Shown here: positions 27,431 through 36,314 of the stretch, piece by piece
Position numbering within the stretch: position 1 is the first letter of the stretch
How the letters are laid out: the number at the start of each line of letters is the position of its first letter
Assembly (NCBI GenBank): GCA_022823605.1
Contig: JAJEHS010000001.1
Coordinates: forward strand, 310,001-374,000
Origin: Paracoccaceae bacterium
GTDB taxonomy: Bacteria > Pseudomonadota > Alphaproteobacteria > Rhodobacterales > Rhodobacteraceae
Direction of reading: 5' to 3'
Length of the DNA: 64,000 nt
The notes under the pieces: model-generated
The model's database searches: none
What the model saw: the letters and a program-made list of their open reading frames with translations, nothing else
What the model was told of the DNA's origin: nothing
Made by a program: the position numbers and the translations under genes

Positions 27431-28117
27431 ATGTCATTGGAAATCGGAGCTCCAGTAGAATTTGCCTTACCGAATAAGGTGATATCAGGTCATTTGTATA
27501 AAAAAGGCACCAGAAGGAACCGTGCTCAAGTAATTGATGCTTCGAACAAAATTTGGCGGATACCCGAGCATTTTCTGAAAGTCAAACCGGGGCCAAATCG
27601 AAATACTATCGTTACACCTGTTGATCTGGAGAGATCAAAATATCGGGTTGGTGATTTGGTAAGTTTCTCTCTCCATGGCGACCTTTTTTCAGGCAAAATC
27701 CTGAAACTGAATCCGGTGCGTGCAATTGTGATCTTAAAAAGTGGAGATAAATGGACTGTACCCTATCATACCTTAAACCTTGTAACCTCTTCCAAAACAC
27801 CACGACCGAGTGCCGATAGATTAAATGAAATAAGTAGCCAGGCTCGGAACCTGATGGATTCTCATGGGTTGCATGATTGGAATTTGAGGTTTGATGAATC
27901 AAAACGTTTTTTGGGGAAATGCAACTACAGGGACAAGACTATACATCTCAGTCGCAGCCATGCATTGGACGGCAAGGATTCTGAGATCAGAGATACCATA
28001 TTGCACGAAATTGCCCATGCTATAGCAGGTCCGAAAGCAAGACATGGCCCCAAGTGGAAGACGATTGCAAAGCAGATTGGGGCAAAACCAAGGGCTAGTT
28101 TCAAACCTGATGCCTAG
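27431..28117 (+). CDS. SprT-like zinc metallopeptidase with duplicated N-terminal module
   Basis: 228 residues. The C-terminal half is a SprT-like domain with the HExxH motif in LHEIAHAIAG (about 192-196) and the third ligand in RHGPKWK (His205). Such proteins are relatives of Spartan proteases acting on DNA-bound proteins. The N-terminal half holds two diverged copies of one module, about residues 6-52 and 73-118. Each has the pattern G..V.F.L....SG...K....RA.V......W..P.H.L..V, possibly a small beta-barrel. The role is inferred. A DUF1285 gene follows 72 bases later. Confidence 0.8.
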   Translation: MSLEIGAPVEFALPNKVISGHLYKKGTRRNRAQVIDASNKIWRIPEHFLKVKPGPNRNTIVTPVDLERSKYRVGDLVSFSLHGDLFSGKILKLNPVRAIVILKSGDKWTVPYHTLNLVTSSKTPRPSADRLNEISSQARNLMDSHGLHDWNLRFDESKRFLGKCNYRDKTIHLSRSHALDGKDSEIRDTILHEIAHAIAGPKARHGPKWKTIAKQIGAKPRASFKPDA

Positions 28118-28189
28118 TTTTTCTTATAATCGCCGAAATGTTGTGATAAAGTCCTTTGAAACAATGAACACTACCAAACAAGGATAGAA

Positions 28190-28780
28190 ATGCCGGATCA
28201 GATCAATGATATAGGTAAGGCCGACAATATAGCTGCAACGGTAAGGAAAGTAGCCAAAAAAGGCTTGCCGCCAGTCCATCTTTGGAATCCACCCTTTTGC
28301 GGTGACCTGGACATGAGAATTGCCAGAGACGGTACCTGGTTTTATCTGGGAACACCCATTGGAAGAAAATCATTGGTCAAACTCTTCTCAACGATACTAA
28401 GAAAAGATGACGATGATTACTTTTTGGTAACCCCTGTCGAAAAAGTGGGAATTAAAGTTGATGATGCGCCTTTTGTAGCACTGGATTTTGATGCACAAGG
28501 TACTGGTAAAAGCCAGGAAGTAACGTTCACTACAAATGTTGACGAGCATACCACTGCTGGAAAGGATAAACCCATTCGGGTCATGCGAGATCCAGGTACG
28601 GGTGAAGTTTCACCTTATGTATTGGTCAGGACCAATCTGGAAGCCCTAATCGACAGGAAGAGTTTTTTCCGTCTTGTAGAGATCTGTGTAAATGAAGAAT
28701 ACAATGGAGAAAGTTGGTTCGGATTATGGTCAAAAGGGATTTTCTTTCCCTTTATACCATCAAGGGAAATGGATGTTTGA
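28190..28780 (+). CDS. DUF1285 domain protein
   Basis: 196 residues, matching the alphaproteobacterial DUF1285 family. Recognisable pieces are PPVHLWNPPFCGDLDMRIARDGTWFYLGTPIGRK, EKVGIKVDDAPFVALDFD and the late RKSFFRLVE...WFGLWSKGIFFPF. Its function is not known. AAGGATAG precedes ATG 28190 at good spacing. It converges with polA. Confidence 0.85.
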   Translation: MPDQINDIGKADNIAATVRKVAKKGLPPVHLWNPPFCGDLDMRIARDGTWFYLGTPIGRKSLVKLFSTILRKDDDDYFLVTPVEKVGIKVDDAPFVALDFDAQGTGKSQEVTFTTNVDEHTTAGKDKPIRVMRDPGTGEVSPYVLVRTNLEALIDRKSFFRLVEICVNEEYNGESWFGLWSKGIFFPFIPSREMDV

Positions 28781-28856
28781 TATAGAGCAATTTGCTTGAG
28801 GATTTGAACTTTATTGCGAACTGGTGATTCGATCCAATCTTGACAATGAGATTATC

Positions 28857-31658
28857 TTAATGTGCCTCCAACCAGTTTTTACCCACTCCGGAATCTACTA
28901 CTAAGCCAGGTTCAATAGCCACGACCGGACGATCAGCTTTTTCCATGGACTTGGTTGCCAACTCGATTAGGTCTGGGACTGCATCCTTTCTTACCTCAAA
29001 AAGAAGTTCGTCATGGATTTGAAGAAGAAGTTTGGCTGGCAATTTGCTGATTACATCAGGTATTCTTACCATGGCCCGCCTGATGATATCAGCTGCTGAA
29101 CCCTGAATGGGTGCATTTATGGCAGCTCTTCTGGCAAAGGCTTTCTGTGGACCACCCTTGTTTATGCTGGGTGTGCCAACCTTCCGACCAAAAAGGGTCT
29201 TAACATGGTTTTGCTGTTCTGCAATTCCGACAATCTTTTCCATATATAGCTTGATCTCGGGATATCTGGAAAAATAACCCTCGATAAAATTGCTTGCTTC
29301 CTTACGGGGAATCTGAAGATTGCGTGCCAGGCCAAATGCCGAAATACCATAGATAATTCCAAAATTAATTGCCTTGGCCTTTCTTCTCATTTCCGATGAA
29401 ACCTCATCAAGTGGTATTTCGAAAACTTGGCTGGCAGTGGATTGATGAATGTCCATCTTTTCCCTGAACGCTATCTTCATTCCTTTTACATTGGCCATAT
29501 AGGCAAGGATTCTCAATTCAATCTGGCTGTAATCCAGAGATACTATTTCGTATCCTTCCCTGGCAACGAATGCCTCCCGTATTTGTTTGCCTTCACTTGT
29601 TCTGATGGGAATATTCTGCAAGTTTGGATTGATGGAGGCCAAACGCCCCGTATTGGCACCATCCAATCTGTAGGAGGTATGTACCCGTCCCGTATTTGGA
29701 TTTATGCAAGTCTGCAGTGCATCGGTATAGGTTGATTTGAGTTTGGCTTTATGGCGCCAATCCAAGACAAGCCCAGGCAGTTTATAACCACTGGCTGTCA
29801 GGTCCTCCAGTATATCGACACTGGTTTTATAACCACTGGCTGTTTTGGCCTTGCCTGAGGGGAGTTGAAGTTTGTCAAACAGGACTGTACCCAATTGCTT
29901 GGGGCTGCTGATCAGAAACTCCTCGCCAGCCTCGGCATGAATTCTTGCTGCCAATTCGGTAAGTTCCTCCTGAAAGTTACCCGAAAGTTCTTCAAGCTTT
30001 TTTGGATCCACAACTATCCCGGTTTCCTCCATGTCAGCCAATATGCCGATTAGTGGCCTCTCCAGGGTCTCGTAAACAGTCGAGACCTTGTTGTGGATTA
30101 GTTTGGTACGGAGATGCTTCCAGACCCTTAATATTATATCAGCAGTCGTGGCAGAATACTTTGCCGCCTCATAAATATTTGTATGGGAAAAGGGTAAGGC
30201 ATTTTTGCCTGTACCCAAGAGGTCGGAAATTACCGGTGCTTTAAATTCAAACTCCGTTTCAGCAACCTTGGCCAGATCAAACTTGTGGTTTCCTTCATTG
30301 GCAACGAATGATATGACCTCTATGTCATCGACAATTTCTACCTTGATCCCTTGTCTGGCAAGCAGCTTGACCAAAAACTTGATATTTTGACCTATCTTCA
30401 AAATTGAGTTGTCCTCAAACACCCTTTTCAGGGTTTGAAGGGCACTGGTGAATTCGATCTGATCAGGGAATTTGCTTCCATCGGTTCTCAATAGACCCTG
30501 CGTATCCACATGCCTAAGGGGCAAATAGAAAGTCTCCTGCTCCTTGACGGCCAAGCCCAACGCAATCAGTTCAGCCGTAGACTCCTCACCTTCGGTTTCA
30601 AAGGAAATTGCCACCTGACCATTTTCGTATATTCTGTCAATCAGATCATTGAGACTGTCCATTGTGTTGACAAGTTTGTATTCCTCAGGGTTTAGAGGTT
30701 TTTCCCCTGATTGGGCATCACCATCCGTTAGGTTTCGGGAGGGAAGTTCGGGCGGAGCAACCTTGAGATAATCCGCTGCTCTCAGAACCAGGGTTCGGAA
30801 TTCCTGGGCAAGCAGGAAGTCAAAAAGTTTCTCTGGATGTGGTGGGGCAAGTTTGAGATCATCAAGCGTAACGTCAATTGGTACTTCCTTGAGAAGGGTT
30901 ACCAATTTCCTGTAGATCAGCACATTCTCTGCATTTTCATCCATTACCTGCCTGAGTTTCGGTTTTTTGATCTCATCCCTTCTGGCAAGGAGTGTATCAA
31001 GATCACCATATTCATTGATCAGCCCTGCGGCTGTTTTGGGTCCAACACCTGGGACGCCGGGTATATTATCACTACTGTCCCCCATCAGGGCCTGTATGTC
31101 AATGACCTTGTCGGGATAGACTTCGAATTTCTTCTTTACTTCCTCAGGTCCGATTTCCTGGCGCTTTTTGGTATCGTACATGACAATACCTTCACCCACC
31201 AATTGCATGAGGTCCTTGTCGGATGATATGATGGTTACCTCACCTCCGGCCTCCTTGGCCTGGGTAGCAAGGGTAGCGATGATATCATCAGCCTCATAGC
31301 CTTCCATTTCAAGACAAGGGATATTGAAAGCCCTGGTTGCTTCCCTGGTACTGGCAAATTGAGGTATCAGGTCTTCGGGTGGTGGTGGCCTATTGGATTT
31401 GTAGGGTGGATAGATTTCCGATCGGAAGGTTTTTGATGATTTGTCAAAAACCACTGCTATATGGGTGGGTTTCTTGGAACTCTGGAGCACATCCGTCATC
31501 AACATATGACAGAATATGTGAACCGCACCAACCGGTGTATTGTCACTTCGATATCGAAACCGGTCTGATGCCACGTTCAGGGAACTGAAATAAGCCCGGA
31601 AGATATAACCCGAGCCATCTACCAGTAGTAACCTGTCCCCCTCGCCGAATTTACTCAC
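28857..31658 (-). CDS. polA: DNA polymerase I with degenerate proofreading site
   Basis: Repair and Okazaki-fragment polymerase, 933 residues from GTG 31658. The 5'-3' exonuclease (about 1-300) is intact, with LLLVDGSGYIFRAYF, EMEGYEADDIIATLA and GDSSDNIPGVPGVGPKTA. The polymerase is intact too: motif A SLDYSQIELRILAYM near 706, motif B RRKAKAINFGIIYG and motif C LQIHDELLFEV. The 3'-5' exonuclease is degenerate. VAISFETEG replaces the FDTET motif (Asp355 to Ser, Glu357 kept), NIKFLVKLL lacks Asp424, and YSATTADI lacks Asp501, so proofreading is probably lost. Convergent with the DUF1285 gene. Confidence 0.95.
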   Translation of the reverse strand: MSKFGEGDRLLLVDGSGYIFRAYFSSLNVASDRFRYRSDNTPVGAVHIFCHMLMTDVLQSSKKPTHIAVVFDKSSKTFRSEIYPPYKSNRPPPPEDLIPQFASTREATRAFNIPCLEMEGYEADDIIATLATQAKEAGGEVTIISSDKDLMQLVGEGIVMYDTKKRQEIGPEEVKKKFEVYPDKVIDIQALMGDSSDNIPGVPGVGPKTAAGLINEYGDLDTLLARRDEIKKPKLRQVMDENAENVLIYRKLVTLLKEVPIDVTLDDLKLAPPHPEKLFDFLLAQEFRTLVLRAADYLKVAPPELPSRNLTDGDAQSGEKPLNPEEYKLVNTMDSLNDLIDRIYENGQVAISFETEGEESTAELIALGLAVKEQETFYLPLRHVDTQGLLRTDGSKFPDQIEFTSALQTLKRVFEDNSILKIGQNIKFLVKLLARQGIKVEIVDDIEVISFVANEGNHKFDLAKVAETEFEFKAPVISDLLGTGKNALPFSHTNIYEAAKYSATTADIILRVWKHLRTKLIHNKVSTVYETLERPLIGILADMEETGIVVDPKKLEELSGNFQEELTELAARIHAEAGEEFLISSPKQLGTVLFDKLQLPSGKAKTASGYKTSVDILEDLTASGYKLPGLVLDWRHKAKLKSTYTDALQTCINPNTGRVHTSYRLDGANTGRLASINPNLQNIPIRTSEGKQIREAFVAREGYEIVSLDYSQIELRILAYMANVKGMKIAFREKMDIHQSTASQVFEIPLDEVSSEMRRKAKAINFGIIYGISAFGLARNLQIPRKEASNFIEGYFSRYPEIKLYMEKIVGIAEQQNHVKTLFGRKVGTPSINKGGPQKAFARRAAINAPIQGSAADIIRRAMVRIPDVISKLPAKLLLQIHDELLFEVRKDAVPDLIELATKSMEKADRPVVAIEPGLVVDSGVGKNWLEAH

Positions 31659-31677
31659 GCAATCTCACAATTTCAAA

Positions 31678-31869
31678 CTAGGTTTCTTCGGCCCTTTTGG
31701 ATTCAAATCCCGCCAATACAAACCGCTTGTCGCAATAACCGCATTCAACCCAGCCCTTGTCCAAGGGTATCTGATACCACACCAGGGGATGCCCCAAGGC
31801 TCCACCTTGTCCCTGGCATGAAACCCTAGCGGTTTCAACAACCTCTATCTCTGGTGCTTCCAACTCCAT
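31678..31869 (-). CDS. zf-CHCC zinc-finger domain protein
   Basis: 63 residues with the NDUFS6-like zinc finger: ARVSCQGQGGALGHPLVWYQI followed by GWVECGYCDKRFVL, giving Cys, His and two Cys ligands. Alphaproteobacteria commonly carry this small protein; the mitochondrial homologue belongs to complex I assembly, but the bacterial role is not established. It lies just upstream of polA on the same strand, 19 bases from its start. Confidence 0.85.
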   Translation of the reverse strand: MELEAPEIEVVETARVSCQGQGGALGHPLVWYQIPLDKGWVECGYCDKRFVLAGFESKRAEET

Positions 31870-31975
31870 TTCTCACCCAAAATTCATTCTTACCAACTAT
31901 ACCAATTCACACCAATCGGTTTTACAAAGAATATTAATCAAATGTTTTATAAACAACAAATCAATCTTTGAGGCA

Positions 31976-33199
31976 TTAATCCTCAGACAGGCATGTTTTG
32001 ATCCTTGATTGAGCTTCAAGGGTCTTGTGAACAGGACATCGGTCAGCAATTTCCATTAACCTGTTCTTTTGCTCATCAGCCAGTGGACCACGCAATCTGA
32101 TTATCCTCTCAAACACATCAATTTTGGTTCCCTTTTCCTCACAACTTTTACAATCCTTGGCATGTGATTTCGAATGAAAAACATCTACTTCAACATGTTC
32201 CAGTGGCCATTTCTTTCGTCGGGAATACATTCTGATGGTCATTGAAGTGCAAGCTCCAAGCCCTGCAGAAAGAAACTGGTAAGGATTAGGCCCGGAATTG
32301 GTTCCACCAAAATTGATGGGTTCGTCGGCCAGCAATTGAAACTTGCCGTCAATGGAAACAAACTGCCGGAAACCTTTGGCATCATCTTCACTGACTCTGA
32401 CCGTACCATCAGGTATCTTTCCGACTTCCCTTTTGGTCATGGGAGGTAGGTACTTTTCCACCCAGGCTGCAATGACTGAAGCCGCGTAAGCGGCATCCTC
32501 CTTACGGGTAATCAAGTGGTTGGCATCATCAAGTGTTACAAATGATTTGGGATGCTTGGCTGCCCCAAATATCTGTGCCGCATTTTCTATACCAACAGTA
32601 TTGTCCAATGGTGCATGCATAACCAGTAGAGCTTTTCTTAAACGGGCAATTGCTGGTTCGAGATTCTCCTGGGTTATATCCTCAACAAATTGCTTTCTGA
32701 CCGTGAAGTTACGACCACCCAAATTGACTTCTGCCTCACCTTCAGCCCTTATTTTGTCGAGGTTTTCCTCAAAATGATGAGACACATGACTCGGGTCAGC
32801 AGGAGCACCAATAGTTACAACAGCCTTGACTGATGGTATCTCCGATGCAGCCTTTAAGACCGCAGCACCACCCAAGGAATGACCAATGAGTATGGAGGGA
32901 GGAAGCCCTATACCCTCCAGGTGCTTTGCAGCCAAAACCAAGTCCTGTACATTCGAGGTGAAATTGGTATTCGCAAATTCTCCATCGGAATGCCCCAATC
33001 CAGTGAAATCAAACCTTAAAACAGCGATACCAAGACCGGAAAGTGCCTCGGCTATACGCCGGGCAGCAGGAATATCCTTTGAACAGGTAAAGCAATGGGC
33101 AAAAAGAGCAGTAGTGCGTTCCGGAACATCAGGGCGATCAAGTCTGGCAGAAAGCTTGTATCCAGCATGACCTTCAAATTCATACCTCTCGGTTGTCAT
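31976..33199 (-). CDS. Alpha/beta hydrolase - OsmC fusion protein
   Basis: Two-domain protein of about 407 residues. The first 250 form an alpha/beta hydrolase with nucleophile motif ILIGHSLGGAAVL, acid and His in the NAPL-like and DDANHLITR segments. Residues about 270-407 form an OsmC domain with its two redox cysteines in GLGACTSMTIRMY and DRCPVHKTL. OsmC proteins reduce organic peroxides; the hydrolase may release the substrate. This fusion is a known family. The start ATG 33199 (MTTERYEFEGHAG) is preferred over 33214. An additional CKSCEE-type cysteine pair appears in the OsmC half. Confidence 0.88.
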   Translation of the reverse strand: MTTERYEFEGHAGYKLSARLDRPDVPERTTALFAHCFTCSKDIPAARRIAEALSGLGIAVLRFDFTGLGHSDGEFANTNFTSNVQDLVLAAKHLEGIGLPPSILIGHSLGGAAVLKAASEIPSVKAVVTIGAPADPSHVSHHFEENLDKIRAEGEAEVNLGGRNFTVRKQFVEDITQENLEPAIARLRKALLVMHAPLDNTVGIENAAQIFGAAKHPKSFVTLDDANHLITRKEDAAYAASVIAAWVEKYLPPMTKREVGKIPDGTVRVSEDDAKGFRQFVSIDGKFQLLADEPINFGGTNSGPNPYQFLSAGLGACTSMTIRMYSRRKKWPLEHVEVDVFHSKSHAKDCKSCEEKGTKIDVFERIIRLRGPLADEQKNRLMEIADRCPVHKTLEAQSRIKTCLSED

Positions 33200-33260
33200 T
33201 TTGTCCATCCCCAATTTAAATTCTAGTAAACCATTTAACCCAAAGTAGATACTTCTCCGT

Positions 33261-33653
33261 TTACTGTCCCTTGATCATATCTGGCAACATTCTTCCCAAC
33301 GGTTTGCCACCAACCAGGTGAACGTGTAAGTGTGGAACCATCTGGACTCCATCCTTCCCGCTGTTCGACAATAATCTGTATCCTTCTCCGGAATCACCTG
33401 GAACCAACCCCAGTAATTCCGCAACCTTGCCAATGGTCTTTATGTAATCAACGATTTCCTCTGTACTGGCATTATTGGAAAAATCATCAAAGCATACATA
33501 ATGTCCCTTGGGTATCACCAAATAATGTTTTGGTACTATGGGCGCTATATCTTCAAAGGCCAGGCTATGTTCAGATTCATAGAGTTTGTTGCAAGGCAAT
33601 TCACCCCTGAGGATTTTTGCAAAGACATTTTGGTCATCGTAGGTGTATGGCAT
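33261..33653 (-). CDS. HIT-family nucleotide hydrolase
   Basis: Histidine-triad protein of about 130 residues with the catalytic triad HLHVHLVGGKPLG near the C-terminus and FAKILRGELPCNKLYES at the N-terminus, like HinT-type purine nucleoside phosphoramidases. The segment HYLVIPKGHYVCFDDF is also typical. The start MPYTYDDQN at 33653 matches the family better than an ATG 12 bases upstream. It sits between the adenosine-kinase-like gene and the hydrolase-OsmC gene on the same strand. Confidence 0.9.
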   Translation of the reverse strand: MPYTYDDQNVFAKILRGELPCNKLYESEHSLAFEDIAPIVPKHYLVIPKGHYVCFDDFSNNASTEEIVDYIKTIGKVAELLGLVPGDSGEGYRLLSNSGKDGVQMVPHLHVHLVGGKPLGRMLPDMIKGQ

Positions 33654-33702
33654 AAATAGTTCCAATATTTTGTAATGATATGATTGCTAATTCGTTGGGA
33701 TA

Positions 33703-34701
33703 TTAAATAGTTTCCCTGAACCTTGGTAATAAATTCTCTTCCGGGCGCGGCCCGACATGGCTTATTACTTCGCTTGCTGCCAAACAGCCCAGCCTTGCTG
33801 AAGTTTCCAGATCCAACCCTTCAGAAATACCATAGAAAAAACCAGCTGCGAATTGATCACCAGCACCAGTTGCATCAACAATTTTGGTAGGTACGGCATC
33901 AACCTCTATTTTGTTTCCCTGACCGGCAACAATGACTCCATCCTCCGAAAGTGTTGCAACGACAAGCAAATCTTCCCTGTCAAGCATTTCCAGGGCATTC
34001 TTCAAGTCATTGGTTTGACAGAGTGAGAGTATTTCCGACCTATTGGCAAAAATCAGGTCTGTACCACTTTTGATCAGGTTCCAAAAGGCTTGCCTATGCC
34101 TTTCAATACAGAAGGGATCAGAAAGGGCCAATGAAACCTTACCTCCATATGTTTTACACTGTTCGACTGCTATTCGAAACGCCTCCTGGCTCTCAGGTCC
34201 ATCAAACCTGTATCCCTCAAGGTAGATCCATTCCGTTTTACCGAGTAAATCCCTGTCCATGTCTTCAATGGTCAGGAACTCAGCGGCACCCAGGTATGTA
34301 TTCATGGACCGCTCACCATCAGGAGTAACCAATATCACACTTCTTCCTGTCTCATATTCCTCATTCGCAGAAGCTAGTTCGGTCGTGAATTCGACTCCGA
34401 TTGATTTCATGTGTGAGGCATAGACCTTGCCAAGGTGATCATCCTTGACCTTGCCGATATACGCTGATTTAATACCCAACAAGGCCAAACCCGCCATTGT
34501 GTTGGCAACCGATCCCCCGCTTACCTCCTTGGCATCGTCCAGCAGACTATATAGTTTTCGAGATCTTTCCAGATCGACAAGCTGCATGACCCCAGGATTA
34601 ATATCAAGGTCCACAAGTAGTTGGTAATCAACATGGCAAAGGATATCCACAATGGCATTTCCTATACCGACGACTTGGAATTTTTTCTTGGTTAAGTTCA
34701 T
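33703..34701 (-). CDS. PfkB-family kinase, adenosine-kinase-like
   Basis: About 332 residues of the ribokinase/PfkB superfamily. VGIGNAIVDILCHVD and KEVSGGSVANTMAGLALLG lie at the N-terminus and IVDATGAGDQFAAGFFYGI (anion hole and catalytic Asp) at about 285. The early motif and the spacing match the adenosine kinase branch common in alphaproteobacteria, which would phosphorylate adenosine to AMP. Sugar kinases share the fold, so the substrate is likely but not proven. ATG 34701 (MNLTKKKFQ) is preferred to 34716. The window also encodes AMP nucleosidase and adenine deaminase. Confidence 0.85.
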   Translation of the reverse strand: MNLTKKKFQVVGIGNAIVDILCHVDYQLLVDLDINPGVMQLVDLERSRKLYSLLDDAKEVSGGSVANTMAGLALLGIKSAYIGKVKDDHLGKVYASHMKSIGVEFTTELASANEEYETGRSVILVTPDGERSMNTYLGAAEFLTIEDMDRDLLGKTEWIYLEGYRFDGPESQEAFRIAVEQCKTYGGKVSLALSDPFCIERHRQAFWNLIKSGTDLIFANRSEILSLCQTNDLKNALEMLDREDLLVVATLSEDGVIVAGQGNKIEVDAVPTKIVDATGAGDQFAAGFFYGISEGLDLETSARLGCLAASEVISHVGPRPEENLLPRFRETI

Positions 34702-34716
34702 GTAACTACCAACCAT

Positions 34717-34978
34717 TATACAAAATTATTCACTTACGAAATTCGGTATATGTATTTGATGACCGAGGGTAAATTCAACCGTGTGTTGGTAGGATTTGGT
34801 TGTAATAACATTTTCAAAAAGTAACCATGAATAGATTTCTACAGAACATGCGAATTATCCAATCTCATTTTCAACAAAGATTTTACCTTATCAAGGCCAT
34901 CCTGATAATAATCTTGAGACGGAAGTAATAGCCGTCAATTTATTTTCGCAATGAGTTATTATTTTTTTTCCTATTCAG
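34717..34978. other. Non-coding stretch before a dead addiction module
   Basis: AT-rich with no gene recognised. It contains the upstream side of the adenosine-kinase-like gene. Any earlier toxin sequence belonging to the module at 34979 can no longer be read here. Confidence 0.5.
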
Positions 34979-35029
34979 GTGCTTTGGGCCGATTACAAGC
35001 AACGAAAGGAGATGGAAGATGCCACTTAG
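34979..35029 (+). pseudogene. C-terminal remnant of a COG3657-type (RelE/ParE-like) toxin
   Basis: Seventeen codons ending at TAG 35027-35029 read VLWADYKQRKEMEDAT, which resembles the C-terminal tail of COG3657 addiction-module killer proteins. The tail overlaps the following antitoxin start by about 11 bases, as in live modules. The rest of the toxin gene is gone. The short length keeps confidence low. Confidence 0.4.
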
Positions 35030-35333
35030 TCGAGATTCCAGGGAAGCGGCAAAAGGTTGGCTGAACAGTACCCGGAATTCCGTATCGGCTTGTTGCAGGA
35101 TGCCAATAAGGCCATAAAATGACATAGACATCGGCAAGGGGATGTTGAGGGTTTATATCAATGCGACGATGAGTTCAACTAGCTTACTGCTGAGCTCGGA
35201 AGACAACCCAGGACCCTTATGCGGATGCTGTCTTCAAGTGATGCTCCTGTCGATACTGCCCCTCATAGTCCTACTAATAGTCAACTATCTGAAAAATCGG
35301 GAGGGTGTGGAGTTCAGCCTCACGGTAGGATGA
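35019..35333 (+). pseudogene. Decayed COG3636-type HTH antitoxin
   Basis: Pieces in shifting frames follow the order of the COG3636 antidote family: MPLSRDSREAAK at 35019, then RLAEQYPEFRIGLLQDANKAIK and a stop. Next come DIDIGKGMLRVYINATMSS (family: GDxExGKxxLRDYINATIGF), LTAELGRQPRTLMRMLSS (family: LAxELGxxxKSLMRML) and finally NYLKNREGVEFSLTVG to TGA 35331-35333. At least three frame changes and one stop are needed, so it is dead. Together with 34979-35029 it is the fossil of a complete addiction module. Confidence 0.72.
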
Positions 35334-35614
35334 AGAAATCATCCTAATTCCATTTTTAGACATCAAATCCGGATAGGCTACCTGCAGGTTGGGAACAAAA
35401 GGTTTTTCTACTTGACTCCAAGCATCTTGGTGATCAGACCCACTGGCGGGAGATCTACGAACTCAATGGCTAGACCCCCGACCATGAGATCTGGACCTAC
35501 GACTGCTTCCCGTTGCCGGAAGAATAGATTTATCGATTTGACTGTATGGCAGGGAAAACCTTATCCCATCTGGGCAAAAACCTGTAGGGGTTGGGTGAAA
35601 TGGGTTAAATTTCC
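35334..35614 (+). other. Unassigned decayed coding remnant
   Basis: One frame reads LLDSKHLGDQTHWREIYELNG, a stop, then TPDHEIWTYDCFPLPEE and another stop at about 35400-35527. It looks like broken protein sequence but I recognise no family. Nothing else is seen in the stretch. Confidence 0.3.
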
Positions 35615-35643
35615 TTGCCTTGGTGTCGTTCTATTATTATATT
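35615..35643 (+). promoter_or_regulatory. Predicted promoter of mntA-hepT
   Basis: TTGCCT (35615-35620), a 17-base spacer and TATATT (35638-35643), placed 25 bases before the mntA start. This gives a sigma70-like match with a short leader. Confidence 0.45.
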
Positions 35644-35668
35644 AGGGTTGAAGCCAGAGGAAAGAACA

Positions 35669-35980
35669 ATGCATCGGTTGATTGCAGACAAACAGGATGA
35701 AATCGCGGCCATCTGCCGCAAGCACAGGGTTGAAAAACTTGAGGTGTTCGGCTCTGCAGCTCGGGCAACCGATTTCGATCCCCTGAGAAGCGATATCGAT
35801 TTCCTGGTGGAGTACCAACCTCCACTCCTGCCGGGGCTTCACAAACGCCGGGTAAGGTTGCAGGATGATTTGCAAGCCGTGCTGAAACGCAAGGTTGACC
35901 TAATCCGCAAGGGAACCATAAACAACCCGTACCTGCTAAAGTCGATCGAGGAAGATTGCGAAATCATCCATGAAGCGTGA
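35669..35980 (+). CDS. mntA: MntA-type minimal nucleotidyltransferase antitoxin
   Basis: Antitoxin of the MntA-HepT (type VII) system; such enzymes AMPylate the HepT toxin and so inactivate it. It is 103 residues from ATG 35669, which has AGAGGAAAG just upstream. The catalytic motif is EVFGSAARATDFDPLRSDIDFLVEY: Gly28-Ser29, then Asp42 and Asp44. The rest (RRVRLQDDLQAVLKRKVDLIRKG) is the usual helical and strand end with the third acidic position. The spacing GS-12-DxD is slightly longer than the common 10. Its end overlaps hepT by 11 bases. Confidence 0.9.
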   Translation: MHRLIADKQDEIAAICRKHRVEKLEVFGSAARATDFDPLRSDIDFLVEYQPPLLPGLHKRRVRLQDDLQAVLKRKVDLIRKGTINNPYLLKSIEEDCEIIHEA

Positions 35981-36314
35981 TTCGAAGGTTTTGCTTGATG
36001 ATGTCATTCAGGCAAGTGAAGAAATCCGGGAATATACCGCAGGTATGGATTTGTCGGCCTATCGGAATAGCCGGGTCAGAAGAAGGGCCGTTGAACGCTG
36101 TTTTACCATTATCGGGGAGGCGCTGAACAAGCTCAAACACCACGATCCCGATTTGACTGCCAGACTGGGTGACCCAAGGGAAATTGTCGATTTCCGCAAT
36201 CTCCTGACACATGGATACCATAAAGTCGATGACAAGGAGGTTTGGGATATCATCACGGATGATCTCCCTGTCCTGCACGCGACTGTCAGCGATCTCCGGA
36301 AAGGGCTGCAATAA
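35970..36314 (+). CDS. hepT: HepT-type toxin (HEPN ribonuclease)
   Basis: HEPN-fold toxin of 114 residues, coupled by overlap to mntA. The active-site motif RX4HXY is intact as Arg76-NLLT-His81-Gly-Tyr83 in VDFRNLLTHGYHKVD; the Tyr is the residue AMPylated by the antitoxin in the studied system. The N-terminal helix VLLDDVIQASEEIREY and the central VERCFTIIGEALNKL are typical. It likely acts as an RNase on tRNA or mRNA when free. Both genes appear complete and therefore functional. Confidence 0.9.
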   Translation: MKRDSKVLLDDVIQASEEIREYTAGMDLSAYRNSRVRRRAVERCFTIIGEALNKLKHHDPDLTARLGDPREIVDFRNLLTHGYHKVDDKEVWDIITDDLPVLHATVSDLRKGLQ

